A stretch of 64,000 bases of DNA from Pinus tabuliformis (taxonomy: Eukaryota; Streptophyta; Pinopsida; Pinales; Pinaceae), in the NCBI GenBank assembly GCA_031772625.1, contig CM062810.1, positions 868,763,650 through 868,827,649 on the forward strand, read 5' to 3'. The notes beneath the pieces are model-generated. The model ran no database searches. It saw nothing but the letters and a program-made list of their open reading frames with translations, and was not told where the DNA came from. Numbering within the stretch: position 1 is the first letter of the stretch; the number at the start of each line of letters is the position of its first letter. The position numbers were made by a program, and so were the translations under genes. Below are positions 45,428-56,713 of the stretch, piece by piece.

Positions 45428-45600
45428 CGAATTCTTTTTTTTGATAGAACCACCTAATTTTGGGGCCGAGGGATAATGTCATTGAGTCTCAGTAGTCTGT
45501 ACAGGAATGCGGTGAGAATCGAACCCAGGACGGTTATATCTGCTCAAACCAAACTAGTTGGTTTGATTGACTGGTGTTTCTACTATATTAATGATTAGTT
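45428..45600 (-). mobile_element. tRNA-derived SINE candidate, minus strand
   Basis: On the minus strand, TCCTGGGTTCGATTCTCACC (about 45535-45515) contains a perfect pol III B box (GGTTCGATTC). TAGTTTGGTTTGAGCAG, about 40 bp upstream, could be an A-box remnant. Downstream comes a non-tRNA body and an A-run (TATCAAAAAAAAGAA, near 45440). The length of about 170 bp fits a plant SINE. I did not find matching flanking duplications, so the limits are approximate. Confidence 0.4.
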
Positions 45601-46224
45601 GATCCTGGGATCAGCATGGTTGTCTACCTGGTCTTAAATATCTGTGAAAAACAATAATAAGACAGATGACTTTCCCCTGTTACAAAATCTCATCTTCCTC
45701 TCCTGCTCCTCACTTCCTTATGAAAATCTCTTTGTCCTCTCCTCCTCACTTCCCTATGAAGCAATACTTTTGAATGAGCTATCCTGAATGTGACTGAATG
45801 TAAGTGGCATTGCCAATAATTGTGTGTAAAATTCCCTTGTTGTTTTTTTCTCAGTTCCTCATGAAGAGGAGATATGAATGAGTCTGAACCCCATTGCCAT
45901 TAATTGCGTGAAACACCATTGCTGCTTTTTAAGGCTATATATAGCCACTGGCGTCAAGTATGCACATCAATTAATAGTCTACACCACACTTTGATTCATT
46001 CATTATTGTGTTTTGGTCTATTCCTAGTAGGTTGGATTTAGATTATGTAATGGTGTGAGTTCCTCTGTGTGAAAGAATACTCTAGATCTTGTGATATATT
46101 GGAATCATAGAATCTCCCTTCCTTGTACCTCTCCTTAACCTTAATTCCTTGTACAATATCATCATGAACCAGTTATAGCCAAGTGAGAGCATGGTAGTTA
46201 TGAAATAGTTAAGTCATTGCCGAG
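45601..46224. other. Unassigned sequence
   Basis: A small internal repeat (CTCACTTCCcTATGAAgcAA and CTCACTTCCTTATGAAAATC at 45705-45760; TTCCTCATGAAGAGG later) but no gene or element end that I can support. Confidence 0.45.
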
Positions 46225-49200
46225 GTATTCTCCTATTTAATTTGTTTTGGAAACTATGTATTCATATGTCTAAGTTGATAATTCTTTCTATGGGATAACC
46301 CTAGTGTTTGAGTGCTTTGAGCTTCATGTAGGAGTTCTCAAGGTTCTTTGTCAGGGCTGGATGCCCCTTTTGTGTGCCTCTCTCAACATCCCTAATGGGT
46401 TAGTCTCAGTTTACATTCAAACCATCTACAAATTGTAGGGAAGTGTCCGGGTTTTCCCCACCAAGTTTTCCCTAGAAAAGAAGTTGAAATTCTTTTTGCT
46501 AAATATTTATGTAAAAATAATATATTTGTTAAAGTGCAAATATTACACACATAGATACATATTTCTTTGTTGTCTAATTTTTAGAAGGTGCTTCTTTCGA
46601 AACTGTCAATGTGTGCAAAATCCTGGGGGGTTTTCTGTGAGATATTCTTTAGGAAAATGTTGAAAACTCTCTCCGAATTGTGAATTTTATGCCTTCAAAT
46701 ATCTATGTAAAAGGCATATATTCGCAAAAGTGTGCATATGACACAGATAGACATATCTCTTTGGTGCCAGATTCTTTGAAGGTGCTTTTTTTGAAGTTTT
46801 CCATGTGCGTGTGTTGATTTCTCTAACCCCAGCTTTTAGCTAATCATTGACTCCACATATTCCTTTTTGATTAAATAATTATTGCTTCAAATTTACTGAA
46901 TAAAAAACATTGTTGACATTAAAAAAAATTAAAATAAACAGTAGAAACAAAATAATCACATCAATCTCATACACATGCACACATAGATTTCCGCCTTTCA
47001 AATCTGTTGTTTTATCAATTAATCTTCAACATACAAGGGCTCCCTTACAGGTAGAATGGCCCGTTGAGGAAAATTACAAATACAACAAAACTTTGGGAAA
47101 TTCCAGCTGATCAAACCCTCCAAAACTCATCATTTGATCTTGCTGGCTAATCTAGATCCTTCTACCTTGTTAGCCCTTTCACTTCTCCTCGGACTCCGCA
47201 CACTTGGATGAATTCCTCTAGCCAATCATTGAGATCCTCACTACCTCATTGTCTTGTGCTCACTAATGTGCCTTCTCTTTTAGCCTAGCATTCCTTTTAT
47301 AAGTTTGAGTTATTGATTGAATTCAAAAATCTGATTTCCAAGGTGATTCATTGTTGAGATTAAATCTCAACATCACTTGAGATCAATGTTTGAGATTCAT
47401 TTAATTCATTAATGTAAATAGCCTCTGCATTTCATTACGCTAACTCACTTTTTCTTATAAAATCCAATTACTTTAATAATTCTATTAATTAAAGTAATTT
47501 TCAAGGTTAAGAGTCTTTTGGACTATTGCCACATGTTTACACACTTAGACCTGTGTGGAAGTACCTATCCAATGCCTTGGGATACATGTTGTAGATTATA
47601 GTTTTCCTATGAGGGTGTAGCAGCGATGAAAGAAGTGCATCGATTTTAGGCATCTTGTGGTTGTTGTATGCAAGCATGCTTGTTTAGTGTTTCCAAAACT
47701 TAGATAAAGCCATATTTAGTATGCTTTTATATTTTGACTTAGATGCTCACTTTTCTTAATTTAGGTGTTTTTCTTAGTTTTGTTCTATGCACAGATTTAT
47801 GTTTAATAAAAGTGCACAGTAGAGAAGGGTTCTATATTTTGAGCGGGGGACACACTTCTAGGTAGGAGGTACTCTATTCTAGGAAGCTTTTGCCATGTAG
47901 GTTAGGTGCTTTATCCAAGAATCCCAAGAGTGGCACTATTGTAGCAATATGAAATTCATTTATTTTGAGTTCTTCATTAGTGCATTAATAATATATTGTT
48001 TATTCCATGCAATACCTCAATAGTGTATGATAAAATTACAATTAAGCTTGTCATAATATTTTGAGTTACCCTCTTTTAGAGGGAAACTAAAGCGTGTGTC
48101 AAGCTTGCACGTCACAATTGTATCATGCATAGTTTACTTGGCAGGAGTTTTGTGGATCTAAGTAGCAAGATACCTATTGGAATTCAAGAGGCAACAATAC
48201 TACAAAGTGGGAAGGAGGTTTCGCAGTTAACTTTCCTTTCACATTATGGTTGGAGTTGGTTTGTTGGCAAGATGTTGGATACCCCAACTTCCTTTTTATG
48301 ACTGAGAGCAAGATTGAATCCTTCGACATATTCCTCACTTAATTTTCATTAAGTGATGGGTTTTCTTAGAAGTGCTTCACATCTATAAACTTTACCAGAG
48401 CTATTATTGAGTCTTTGGATGTCGTTATCTTTTCAAAGCACACACGTATAAGAAGACAAGAAATAATATGCATGGCTAATTTCAAGTTATCTTCCTATGA
48501 ATAGGGTGTTCCCTTCCATAACCCTAACGACTTGCTCTGCTTCTTTCTAGTGAACAAATTTGGGACTTTTCATGAATTGTGAGACAATTCCAACCCCATA
48601 ACTATCAGTTTATTATTCAAAGTTATACCCACTAGATTAGAACCCACACAAGGAGAATTCCATTCCCATTTCAAAAGAACCTACAATCAACTTATACCCT
48701 GCTATTTAATATTTTATGTATTTATTCGCATCCTTGGCCTGTGACATAAAGACACAATAGGCTACCTTGCATTTTCTATACTAACACTCCTAAATAGTAA
48801 TAAAGTATTCCCAAATCTGTCCTTTCAGATGATCTATGCCGCTCACCTTTTGGTTTTTCAATTATCGAAGTTGTTACCTATATTAATGAGATAATCTACA
48901 AACAAGGCCATAGTGACAATATATGTTAGAGTTTTATCCACGTTGCACTAAAGGTTTTTTTTCTTCTGGAACACTACAATACATTGCAACTTCCATTCAA
49001 CAGAGAAGTGTACCCAGTAGCTTCCTTGGTCTGTGTGCAAATGGGTTGAATTCACATTAGAATTTATCTATTATTTTGAAGGTGTTTCTCCTTCAATAGT
49101 ACTTCATCTCAATAGATCCTTTCAATCTACAGCTTCAGCAGATGCATAAAACCTTGGGGTACATGTTACAGATTCCAATTTTGTTGTGAGGGTATAGCAA

Positions 49201-49280
49201 CGATGAAAGAAGCACATCTATTTTAGGCATCTTATGGTTGTTTTATGATAGCATGCTTGTCTAGTGTTTCCAAAAATAAT
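46225..49280 (+). repeat. Large direct duplication, copy A (about 3.05 kb)
   Basis: This is collinear with 51288-54750. Paired landmarks are TTTAATTTGTTTT at 46236/51299, TCCTGGGGGG at 46621/52101 (and 51712), GCCCgTTGAGGA at 47057/52541 and CTTGTCTAGTGTTTCC at about 49256/54731. Inside the copy a shorter unit (GATGAAAGAAGtGCATC, AGCATGCTTGTtTAGTG) occurs twice about 1.57 kb apart. It also contains the unknown module on the minus strand (48318-48615). The two copies differ at many sites. They could be very long LTRs flanking 49281-51287, but I see no PBS, PPT or TG...CA ends to prove it. Confidence 0.85.
48318..48615 (-). pseudogene. Captured gene-like module, unknown identity (copy 2)
   Basis: The reverse complement matches 42640-42941, with SYGVG, KSPKFVH-like and GNTLF phrases and the ITTSKDS-type text with changes. 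The flanking GACATATTCCTCACTTAATTTTCATTAAGTG also matches. Stops are present. The identity of the parent gene is not known to me. Confidence 0.4.
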
Positions 49281-51287
49281 CATGTCCACAAAGGTTTTAA
49301 CTTCTTACTAACACTCATATTTGAAATAGAACAAAAAAGTGGCAACACAAGGTATTAGAGTAGAAGTGTGTCTCGACTTAAGATGATGCCAATCAGAAAA
49401 GAAATCTTTCCTATATGTATCAAGTTTCCTATCAATTTTATGTTGGATGTTATTCCTAATTATTTTCATTATGGAAATGAGTTATTATTATGATCACTCA
49501 GTCACCAAATGAAACCTATGGGGCTCTCTTGCTTCTCAAAAACACCTAACAACTATAGTGATAATAGCTTTGTCTAATTTCTGGTTCATATTTTTTTGAA
49601 ATATATTGACATCCCTTTCTGTAATATGCTCTTTGTATCTTAAACAACTTTAAGAAAGGGCATGCAGGCCCCCCAACTTTAAACAAAATCCTACCTGAAA
49701 CAGATCCATTTGAAGCACAAAATTGATCAGAATCATGAAAACAGTGTCAAGCCCCCTTTCTGAAGAAATGATGAGAAAGAGAGAATAAATACACAGGTGC
49801 AAGCCCTTGCAACCTCTCAAGAAACTTGCAAGGAAGAAATATTTACTTGTTTGAAGAAACATAAATTGACCTACCATAAAATTCCAATGAAATGTGCATG
49901 GAAAAATAAACCTTGAGGCCATATTTAAGCTAATTGCGTAACAATGCTCCATTGCAATAGATATCTATAAGCCCAATGGTGTGGCGTTATCCTTTTTAGC
50001 CCATTCAAAATGTCATTGCAATCCCATAACAGTGGTTGTGTACAAGAACAACCAACCTTTGAGAGAACAAGAAAAAGTAAACAACCACAATGTAGTAGAT
50101 GCATAGTACGAATGAGGCCTTCCAAAAAATGCTGCCAATATCAAGTAGGCTATGAAACCAGCCTAAAATCATTCACATACCATAGAAATGACCAACGAGG
50201 ACACATTCACATTATTACTTTGTAGAGGAACATGTTTTGCGTTTGTGGCATGCACTTTCAGTTTAGAGTATGCTCTTTTTGACCTTGTCCCAACATCCAC
50301 ATAGATAAATCAATCTGACACACACTGCTCCAAATATAAAATATATGAAAACTACAAAAATGCCTGAATATCAAAATTAGAGGAGACATAACAAGATGAA
50401 CGTCAAAATTTTCTATTCAATTTATTTTGTGGATCGTTGGGAATTGAATGCACTTGAAATGTGTCAGAAAGTTGTTGCATTCCTTTGGAAGCTTTCTATC
50501 CACAAATTAATCTATAAACTCCTTGATATGATTCCCCTAGTGAGATGATGGTGAAAAATGAATCAAATGAATGTTTGCGTGACTTAAATAAGTGAGAATC
50601 AAGGTTTGGGAGGACTTCACCACCTTTTTTTGATATAGGAATCAAAAGAGAATTAAAAGAATTTCTTTATTAGTTATTTTTATATGCTTGTAGCTGTCAT
50701 TTGGAAGACGGAGAGTTTAGAATTACTCATGGTATTGTGGTAATCCTAGGACTTCTTATTACTTGGGTATGCCACTCTTAAGTACTAGGGGTTTCTTACT
50801 TTAGTAAAGGATATCACCACTTATGTTGCTTGTCATCCATTGTGTACCAAGGATGATAAGGAAATCCCCAAAGATACTAACATGCTTGGAGGATAGGGGA
50901 CAAAGCATTGGTTTCTTTTCTAACATTCTACCCACATTTACTGAAACCCTTCACCTATTTCCACCTACCATAATTTTGTACACATAAAACTAATGGAATG
51001 TAGAATGCGCAACAAGCAATCTTTTTTTCGTAATTGCATTCTTTTATGAATATTTGCATTATTGGGTACCTATTTAGGTTCCAACTTAGGTGCCTCTCTC
51101 AACCCTTCACTAGAAAGCTCCTTCATTTGCTTGACGACCAACATGCTGTCAAACCATTTTTGGGTTTTGGGTAGGAACTTCCTCGGGTGAAAGGGAGTTG
51201 AGAATCTCTCGACCACCCTCTTGTTGCATCCCTTAATATAATTTTTAACTATATTTTTATTTCTACAATAGTTTAATTTCAAAGTCA
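49281..51287. other. Spacer between the two large duplicates
   Basis: About 2 kb without a recognisable gene. Frames at 49650-49952 and 49925-50125 (minus) have no family resemblance that I can name. 51070-51288 (minus) is similarly anonymous. Confidence 0.45.
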
Positions 51288-54200
51288 TTCCTTTCCTATT
51301 TAATTTGTTTTAGAAACTATGTTTGTATTCTTATGTCTAAGTTGAAAATTCTTTCCATGGGATATCTCTAGTGTTTGAGTTCTTTAAGCTTCATGTAGGA
51401 GTCCTCAGGGTTCTTTCCCAAGGCCGGTTGCCGATTTTGTGTGCCTCTCTTGACATCCTTAGTGGGTTAGTCTGGGTTTACATTCGATACCATATGCAAA
51501 TTGTAGGGAAGTGTCTGGGTTTTCCCCGCTTGGATTTCCCTAGAAAAGAAGTTGAAATTTTTCTCCACATTGTGAACTTTATGTCATTAAATATTTATGC
51601 AAAATGAATATATTTGTTAAAGTGCAAATATTAGATGCATAGATAGTACATATTTCTTTGTTGCCTAATTTTTATAAGGTGCTTCATTTGAAATTGTCCA
51701 TGTGTGCAAAATCCTGGGGGGTTTGCTGTGAGGTTTTCTTTAGGAAAATTTTGAAAACTCTCTCGGAATTGTGAATTTTATGCCTTCAAATATCTGTATA
51801 AAAGGCATATATTCGTAAAAGTGTGCATGTGACACATATAGACATATTTCTTTGGTTCCAAATTCTTTACATTCGATACCATATGCAAATTGTAGGGAAG
51901 TGTCTGGGTTTTCCCCGCCTGGTTTTCCCTAGAAAAGGAGTTGAAATTTTTCTCCACATTGTGAACTTTATGTCATTAAATATTTATGCAAAAAGAATAT
52001 ATTTGTTAAAGTGAAAATATTAGACGCATAGATAATACATATTTGTTTTTTGCCTAATTTTTAGAAGGTGCTTCATTTGAAATTGTCCATGTGTGCAAAA
52101 TCCTGGGGGGTTTGCTGTGAGGTTTTCTTTAGGAAAATGTTGAAAACTCTCTCCTAATTGTGAATTTTATGCCTTCAAATATCTGTGTAAAAGGCATATA
52201 TTCGTAAAGGTGTGCATGTGACACATATAGACATATTTCTTTGGTGCCAAATTCTTTGAAGGTGCTTGTTTTGAAGTTATCCAAGTGTGTGTGTTGATTT
52301 CTTTAACCCCAACTTTTGGCTAATCATTGAATCGACAGATTCCTTTTTGATTAAATAATTATTATTGTAGATCTATTGAATAAAAAACATTGCTAAGTTT
52401 TTAACACAAATAAAAATAAAATGTTGAAGCAAAATAATCACATCAATCTCATACACATGAACACATAGATCTCCGCCTTTCAAATCGGCTGTTTTATCAA
52501 TTAATATTCAACATACAAGGGCTCCCTTACTGGTATAATGGCCCATTGAGGAGAAATACAAATTCAACAAAACTTTGGAAAATTCCAACTGATCAAACCC
52601 TAAAAAACTGATCATTTGATCTTGTTGGATAACCTGGATCCTTCTCCCTTGTTATCCCTTGCACTCCTCCTTGGACTATGCACACTTGGATGAATGTCTT
52701 CCAGCCAATCATTGAGATCCTCACTACCTCATTGTCGTGTGCTCACTAATGTGTCTTCTCTTTTAGCCTAGAATTCCTTTTATACGTTGGAGTTATTGAT
52801 TGAATCCAAAACTCTGATCTCCAAGGTGATTCATATTGAGATTAGATCTCAACATCACTTGAGATCAATGGTTGAGATTCATTTAATTCATTAATGCAAA
52901 TAGCCTCTCCATTTCATTAGGTTAACTCACTTTTTCTTATAAAAGCCAATTACTTTAATAATTCTATTAATTAAAGTAATTTTCAAGGTTAAGAGTCTTA
53001 TGGACTATTGCCACATGTTTACACACGTAGATCTATGTGGAAGTACCTATCCAATGCCTTGGGATACATGTTGTAGATTATATTCTTCCTATGAGGGTGT
53101 AGCAATGATGAAAGAAGTGCATTGATTTTACGCATCTTGTGGTTGTTGTATGAAATCATGCTTGTTTAGTCCCAAACTTAGATAGAGTGATATTTAGTAT
53201 GCTTTTATAGTTTGACTTAGATGCTCACTTTTCTTAATTTAGGTGTGTTTCTTAGTTCTATTTAATGCACAGATTTATCTGTAAGAAAAATGAGCAATAG
53301 AGAATGGTTCTATATTTTAAGCAGGGGACACACTTCTAGGTAGGCGATACTTTATTCGAGGAAGCTTTTTCCATGCAGGTTAGGTGCTTTATATGAGAAT
53401 CCCAAGAGCGGCACTATTGTAGAAATAAGAAATTTGTTTATTTTGAGTTCTTCATTAGTGCATTGATATTATATTGCTTATTCCATGCAATACCTCAATA
53501 GTGTATGATCAAATTACAGTTAATATTGTCATAGTATTTTGACTTACCCTCTTTTAGAGGGAAACTAGAGCGAGTGTCAGGCTTCCATGTCACAATTGTA
53601 TCATGCAGAATTTACCTGGCACAATTTTTGTGGATCTATGTAGCCAGATACCTGTTGGAATTCAAGAGGCAACAATACTGCAAAGTGGGAAATAAGTTTT
53701 GTAGTTAACCTACCTTTCACATTATGGTTGGAGTCGGTTTGGCTGCGAGATGCTAGATACCCCAACTTCCTTTTATGATAGTGAAAGATTGAATCCTTCG
53801 ATATATTCCTCACTCAATTGTCAATAAGAGATGGGTTTTCTTAGAAGTGATTCACATCTATAAACTTTACCAGAGTTGTTATTGAGTCTTTGGATGTGGT
53901 TATCATTTCAAAGCACACACGTACAAGAAGACAAGAAATAATATGCCCGACTAATTTCAAGTTATCTTCCTGCAAATAGGGTGTTCCCTTCCATAAACTT
54001 GATGACTTGCTCTGCTTCTTTCTCGTGAACAAATTTGGGACTTTTCATGAATTGTGAGACAACTCCAACCCCATAACTATCAATTTCTTATTTAAAGTTA
54101 TACCCACTAGATTAGAAACCACAAAAGGAGAATTCCATTCGCGTTTCAAAATAACCTGCAATCGACTTATACCATGCTATTTAATATTTTATGTATTTCT

Positions 54201-54960
54201 TCGCTTCCTTGGATTGCGACATAAAGACACAAAAGGCTACCTTGCATTTTCTATACTAACACTCCTAAACAATAATAAATTATGCCCAAATCTGTCATTT
54301 CAAATGTTCTATGCAACTTACCTTTTGGTTTTTCAATTATCGAAGTTGTTACCTATATTGATGAGATCATCAACAATCGAAGCCACAGTGACAATACCCG
54401 TTAGAGTTTTATCTGTGTTGCACTAAAGGTGTTTTTTCTTCTGTAGCACTACGATACATTGTAGTTTCCATTCAGTGGAGAAGTGTACCCAGTAGCAGCC
54501 TTGGTCTATGTGAAAATGGGTTGAATTCACAATAGACTTTATCTATTATTTTGAAGGTGTTTCTCCTTCAATAGTACTTCATCTCAGCAGATCCATTCAA
54601 TCTACACCTTCAGCAGATGCATACAACCCTGGGGTACATGCTACAGATTCCAGTTTTGCTATGAGGGTATAGAAACAATGAAAGAAGCGCATCAATTTTA
54701 GGCATATTATGGTTGTCATATGCAAGCATGCTTGTCTAGTGTTTCCCAAACTTATATAGAGCCATATTTAGTACTCTTTTATACTTTGACTTAGATGCTC
54801 GCTTTTCTTAATTTAGGTGTTTTTCTTAGTACTATTTTATGCATAGATTTATCTTTAAGAAAAGTGCACAGTAGAGAAGGGCTCTATATTTTTAGCAGGG
54901 TTCACTCTTCTAGGTAGGAGGTACTCTATTCTAGGGAGCTTCTGTCATGCATGTTAAGTG
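51288..54960 (+). repeat. Large direct duplication, copy B, with internal 389-bp tandem repeat
   Basis: This matches copy A from TTTAATTTGTTTTaGAAAC onward. Copy B has an extra internal duplication: TACATTCGATACCATATGCA at 51479 and 51869, and TCCTGGGGGG at 51712 and 52101, offset about 389 bp. Beyond the point where copy A ends (about 54750), copy B continues through a further repeat of the GGTAGGAGGTACTCTATTCTAG unit (54920). That unit is also present at 47860 and 53340. Confidence 0.85.
53795..54085 (-). pseudogene. Captured gene-like module, unknown identity (copy 3)
   Basis: This is the best-preserved copy. The minus strand reads SYGVGVVSQFMKSPKFVHEK, EAEQVIKFMEGNTLFAG, then in a shifted frame LVGHIISCLLVRVCFEMITT and SKDSITTLVKFIDVNHF. 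A further frame (53813-53601) continues DSIFHYHKRKLGYLASRSQT. The continuous amphipathic text suggests exons of one conserved gene, broken by a one-frame shift at AGGAAGATAACTTG. Confidence 0.45.
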
Positions 54961-55249
54961 CTTTATCCTAGACATAGTTCCAAGTCCCTACCTCCTGAAC
55001 AAAGTCCCTTCTAGACAAGACACCGATGGACAGAGTTCCAAGTCCCTAAATTTTCCAAAAACCCATCTGAGCCTTGCTAGCTAGCCTAAAATCCTTTACA
55101 TTCCAATCATCTCTTGGCTGTGATTTCATAGAGAGAGCCCTATCTGGTTTGGTAGGGCTAGCTACCAAATTAAAAGCATGGTCTATTGTTACCTCCACCG
55201 ATATCCTCATCAACTTGGGACATTGTGGAGGATAACAGAGGCCATGACA
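54961..55249. other. Unassigned sequence with a repeated AGTTCCAAGTCCCTA phrase
   Basis: AGTTCCAAGTCCCTAcctcc is present at about 54967 and 55030, and CTCCAAGTCCCTGCCTCCT at 55445. A minus-strand frame (55046-55264) is anonymous. Confidence 0.45.
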
Positions 55250-55450
55250 ACTAGGGAGTGCCAAGGTGCTCTAGTGAATGTAAGGTTCCCAAGTCATGGA
55301 AAAATGTAATGCTAGTTGTGAGGTCATGACCACTAAGGTGTGTTAGGGAATGCTAGGGCATGCTAACATGTGCCAGATAGTATGAAGACATGTCAAACAA
55401 GTTAATATGTGCCAAGTGCTAACGCATGCCAAGATGTACAAGGGCTCCAA
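55250..55450 (-). repeat. Inverted copy of the 32.6-36.0 kb satellite
   Basis: The reverse complement contains GACTTGGGAACC, TCATGACCTCACAACTAGCATTA, CTAGCATTCCCTAACACACC and CTTGGCATGCGTTAGCAC. These are the same phrases and order as the block near 34140-34215 (TCATGCCCTCACAACTACCC before GACTTGGGAACCC). Inverted placement near the right end mirrors the direct copy near the left end. Confidence 0.7.
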
Positions 55451-55788
55451 GTCCCTGCCTCCTCTTCTTCCATATGCTATGCACTTATCACATTTCCTTT
55501 GCAATATTTGGTGAATTTGTTAGTTATAGGTCATTTATAGGTTATAAATCTCTTTAGAGTTTCACTTCTAATTGATTATTCAACTGAACATATTGATTCT
55601 CTTATTCATAGATATTTTTCCCTCCACCCACTTTTCATAACTTCAATAACCATGAGGTAGGGACCTGCAGCTTCGATGATCCTTTTCTTGTTTATTAAAA
55701 TATTGTCGAGACTTTAATTTATTGAAAGTTGTAGAATTTACAATTTATGAAGTTTCAATGTCTAATTTTTAAAATTATAATTCTTTAA

Positions 55789-55860
55789 AGGGCGCTAGCT
55801 CAATGGAAGAGCACTTTCTTTACAAGTAGGAGGTTGGTGGTTCGATTCCATCATGCCCTA
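55789..55860 (+). tRNA. tRNA-Val(UAC)-like gene, 72 nt, inside CACTA-type right end
   Basis: The sequence folds by eye into the canonical plan. The acceptor is AGGGCGC/ATGCCCT (one mismatch, one wobble), the D arm GCTC-7 nt-GAGC and the anticodon arm CTTTC-TTTACAA-GTAGG (one mismatch). The variable loop is 5 nt, the T arm GGTGG-TTCGATT-CCATC, and A is the discriminator. The anticodon TAC is at 55821-55823. The A box (TAGCTCAATGG) and B box (GGTTCGATTCC) are intact, so pol III transcription is conceivable. AGGG...CCCTA ends and a GCTC D stem resemble organellar tRNA-Val(UAC), so plastid or mitochondrial origin is possible. A four-base-plus T-run is not immediately downstream, the nearest being about 30 bp away (AATTTTTGG). 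It may be a captured pseudogene. Confidence 0.6.
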
Positions 55861-56683
55861 ACATCCATATGGAATGGTGACGATCAATTTTTGGTTACAG
55901 AGGCTCTTTTGACCATCACTAATGAGCTTTGGTGACATTTTTCGACCCTCGCCAAAAATATGAAATGGTGACGGTCAACGAATGCCACCATATATACGCA
56001 TCAATAGTGACAGTACTCAAAGGTCCGTAACCATAATTCGTTGTTGTTGATATGAAATGGTGATGATCATTGTCCATCATTATAGTCATTATTCGTGACG
56101 AACCTTGAATGTCACCACCACACCTATACTTCTGGCAATTTGGATTTTGGTGACAGTCAACGAACGTGACCATATATATGCACTAATAGTGATGGCCATT
56201 AAATATCCATCACAATAAATCATTGTTGTTCATATGAAATGGTGACGGTGACTATCTGTCATTATAATCAATATTCGTGATGAATCTTGAATGTCACCAT
56301 AACACCTATACTTTTGGCGACACCACCTTTGGTGACATTCAGTTTTTGGTGACTAAGGCTATGGTCCATCACCATTGCTCATATGCAATGGTGACAGTCA
56401 TTATCTGTTATTATAAATAATTATTGGTGATGAACTTTGAATGTCACTATAACACCTATACTTTTGGTGACGCCACCTTTGGTGATGTTCAGCTTTTGGT
56501 GACGGAGGCTATGGTCCATCACCATTGCTCATATGAAATGGTGATGGTCGCTATCCGTCATTATAAATCATTATCGGTCACAGAATTTGTATGTCACTAT
56601 AGCACCTATACTTTTGGCAACGCCACCTTTGGTGACGAATGCTCTTTTGACCATTACCAAGGAGCTTATGGTGACATTTTTTG
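55861..56683 (+). repeat. Right subterminal repeats of the CACTA-type element
   Basis: Units of about 145-185 bp recur (ATATGAAATGGTGACGG, TCCATCATTATA, GAATGTCACCA, CACCTATACTTTTGG, CCACCTTTGGTGAC). GGTGAC words are dense. The region aligns with 62140-62885 in the second copy, with an extra block of about 75 bp near 55880-55960 here. Confidence 0.85.
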
Positions 56684-56713
56684 CCCCTCACCAATGTATT
56701 TTTTCTTGTAGTG
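56684..56713 (-). repeat. Right CACTA-type terminal inverted repeat
   Basis: The reverse complement reads CACTACAAGAAAAAA then TACATTGGTGAGGGG, matching 31567-31597 except for the two or three bases after the A-run. It is followed directly by AAC. Confidence 0.8.

Larger units (their letters stand above)
31567..56713 (+). mobile_element. Putative giant non-autonomous CACTA-type element, 25.1 kb
   Basis: The left end CACTACAAGAAAAAA (31567-31581) and the right end TTTTTTCTTGTAGTG (56699-56713) are exact inverted 15-mers. The inverted match continues as CATTGGTGAGGG after a spacer of 2-3 bases, giving a terminal repeat of about 28-30 bp. The flanking triplets are AAC at 31564-31566 and AAC at 56714-56716, the 3-bp target duplication expected for CACTA elements. 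Both ends are rich in GGTGAC motifs. A satellite at 32600-36050 has an inverted copy at 55250-55450, as expected for subterminal sequence of one element. No transposase is visible, and other transposon fragments lie inside. The alternative is that the ends belong to two different family members and the triplet match is chance. Confidence 0.6.

Noticed and set aside
46225..54960. Calling the two 3-kb duplicates a proven pair of LTRs
   Set aside because: No PBS after the first copy, no PPT before the second and no matching TG...CA ends or target duplications were seen, so they are reported only as a direct duplication.
55919..56711. Open frames within the GGTGAC repeats near both CACTA right ends
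   Set aside because: They are translations of subterminal repeats. The same His/Tyr-rich pattern appears wherever the repeat does.
31567..56713. The DUF7869-like gene as the transposase of the CACTA-type element
   Set aside because: It lies outside the CACTA-bounded interval and lacks the Tnp2-type sequence expected of CACTA transposases as I know them. No shared terminal repeat links the two.
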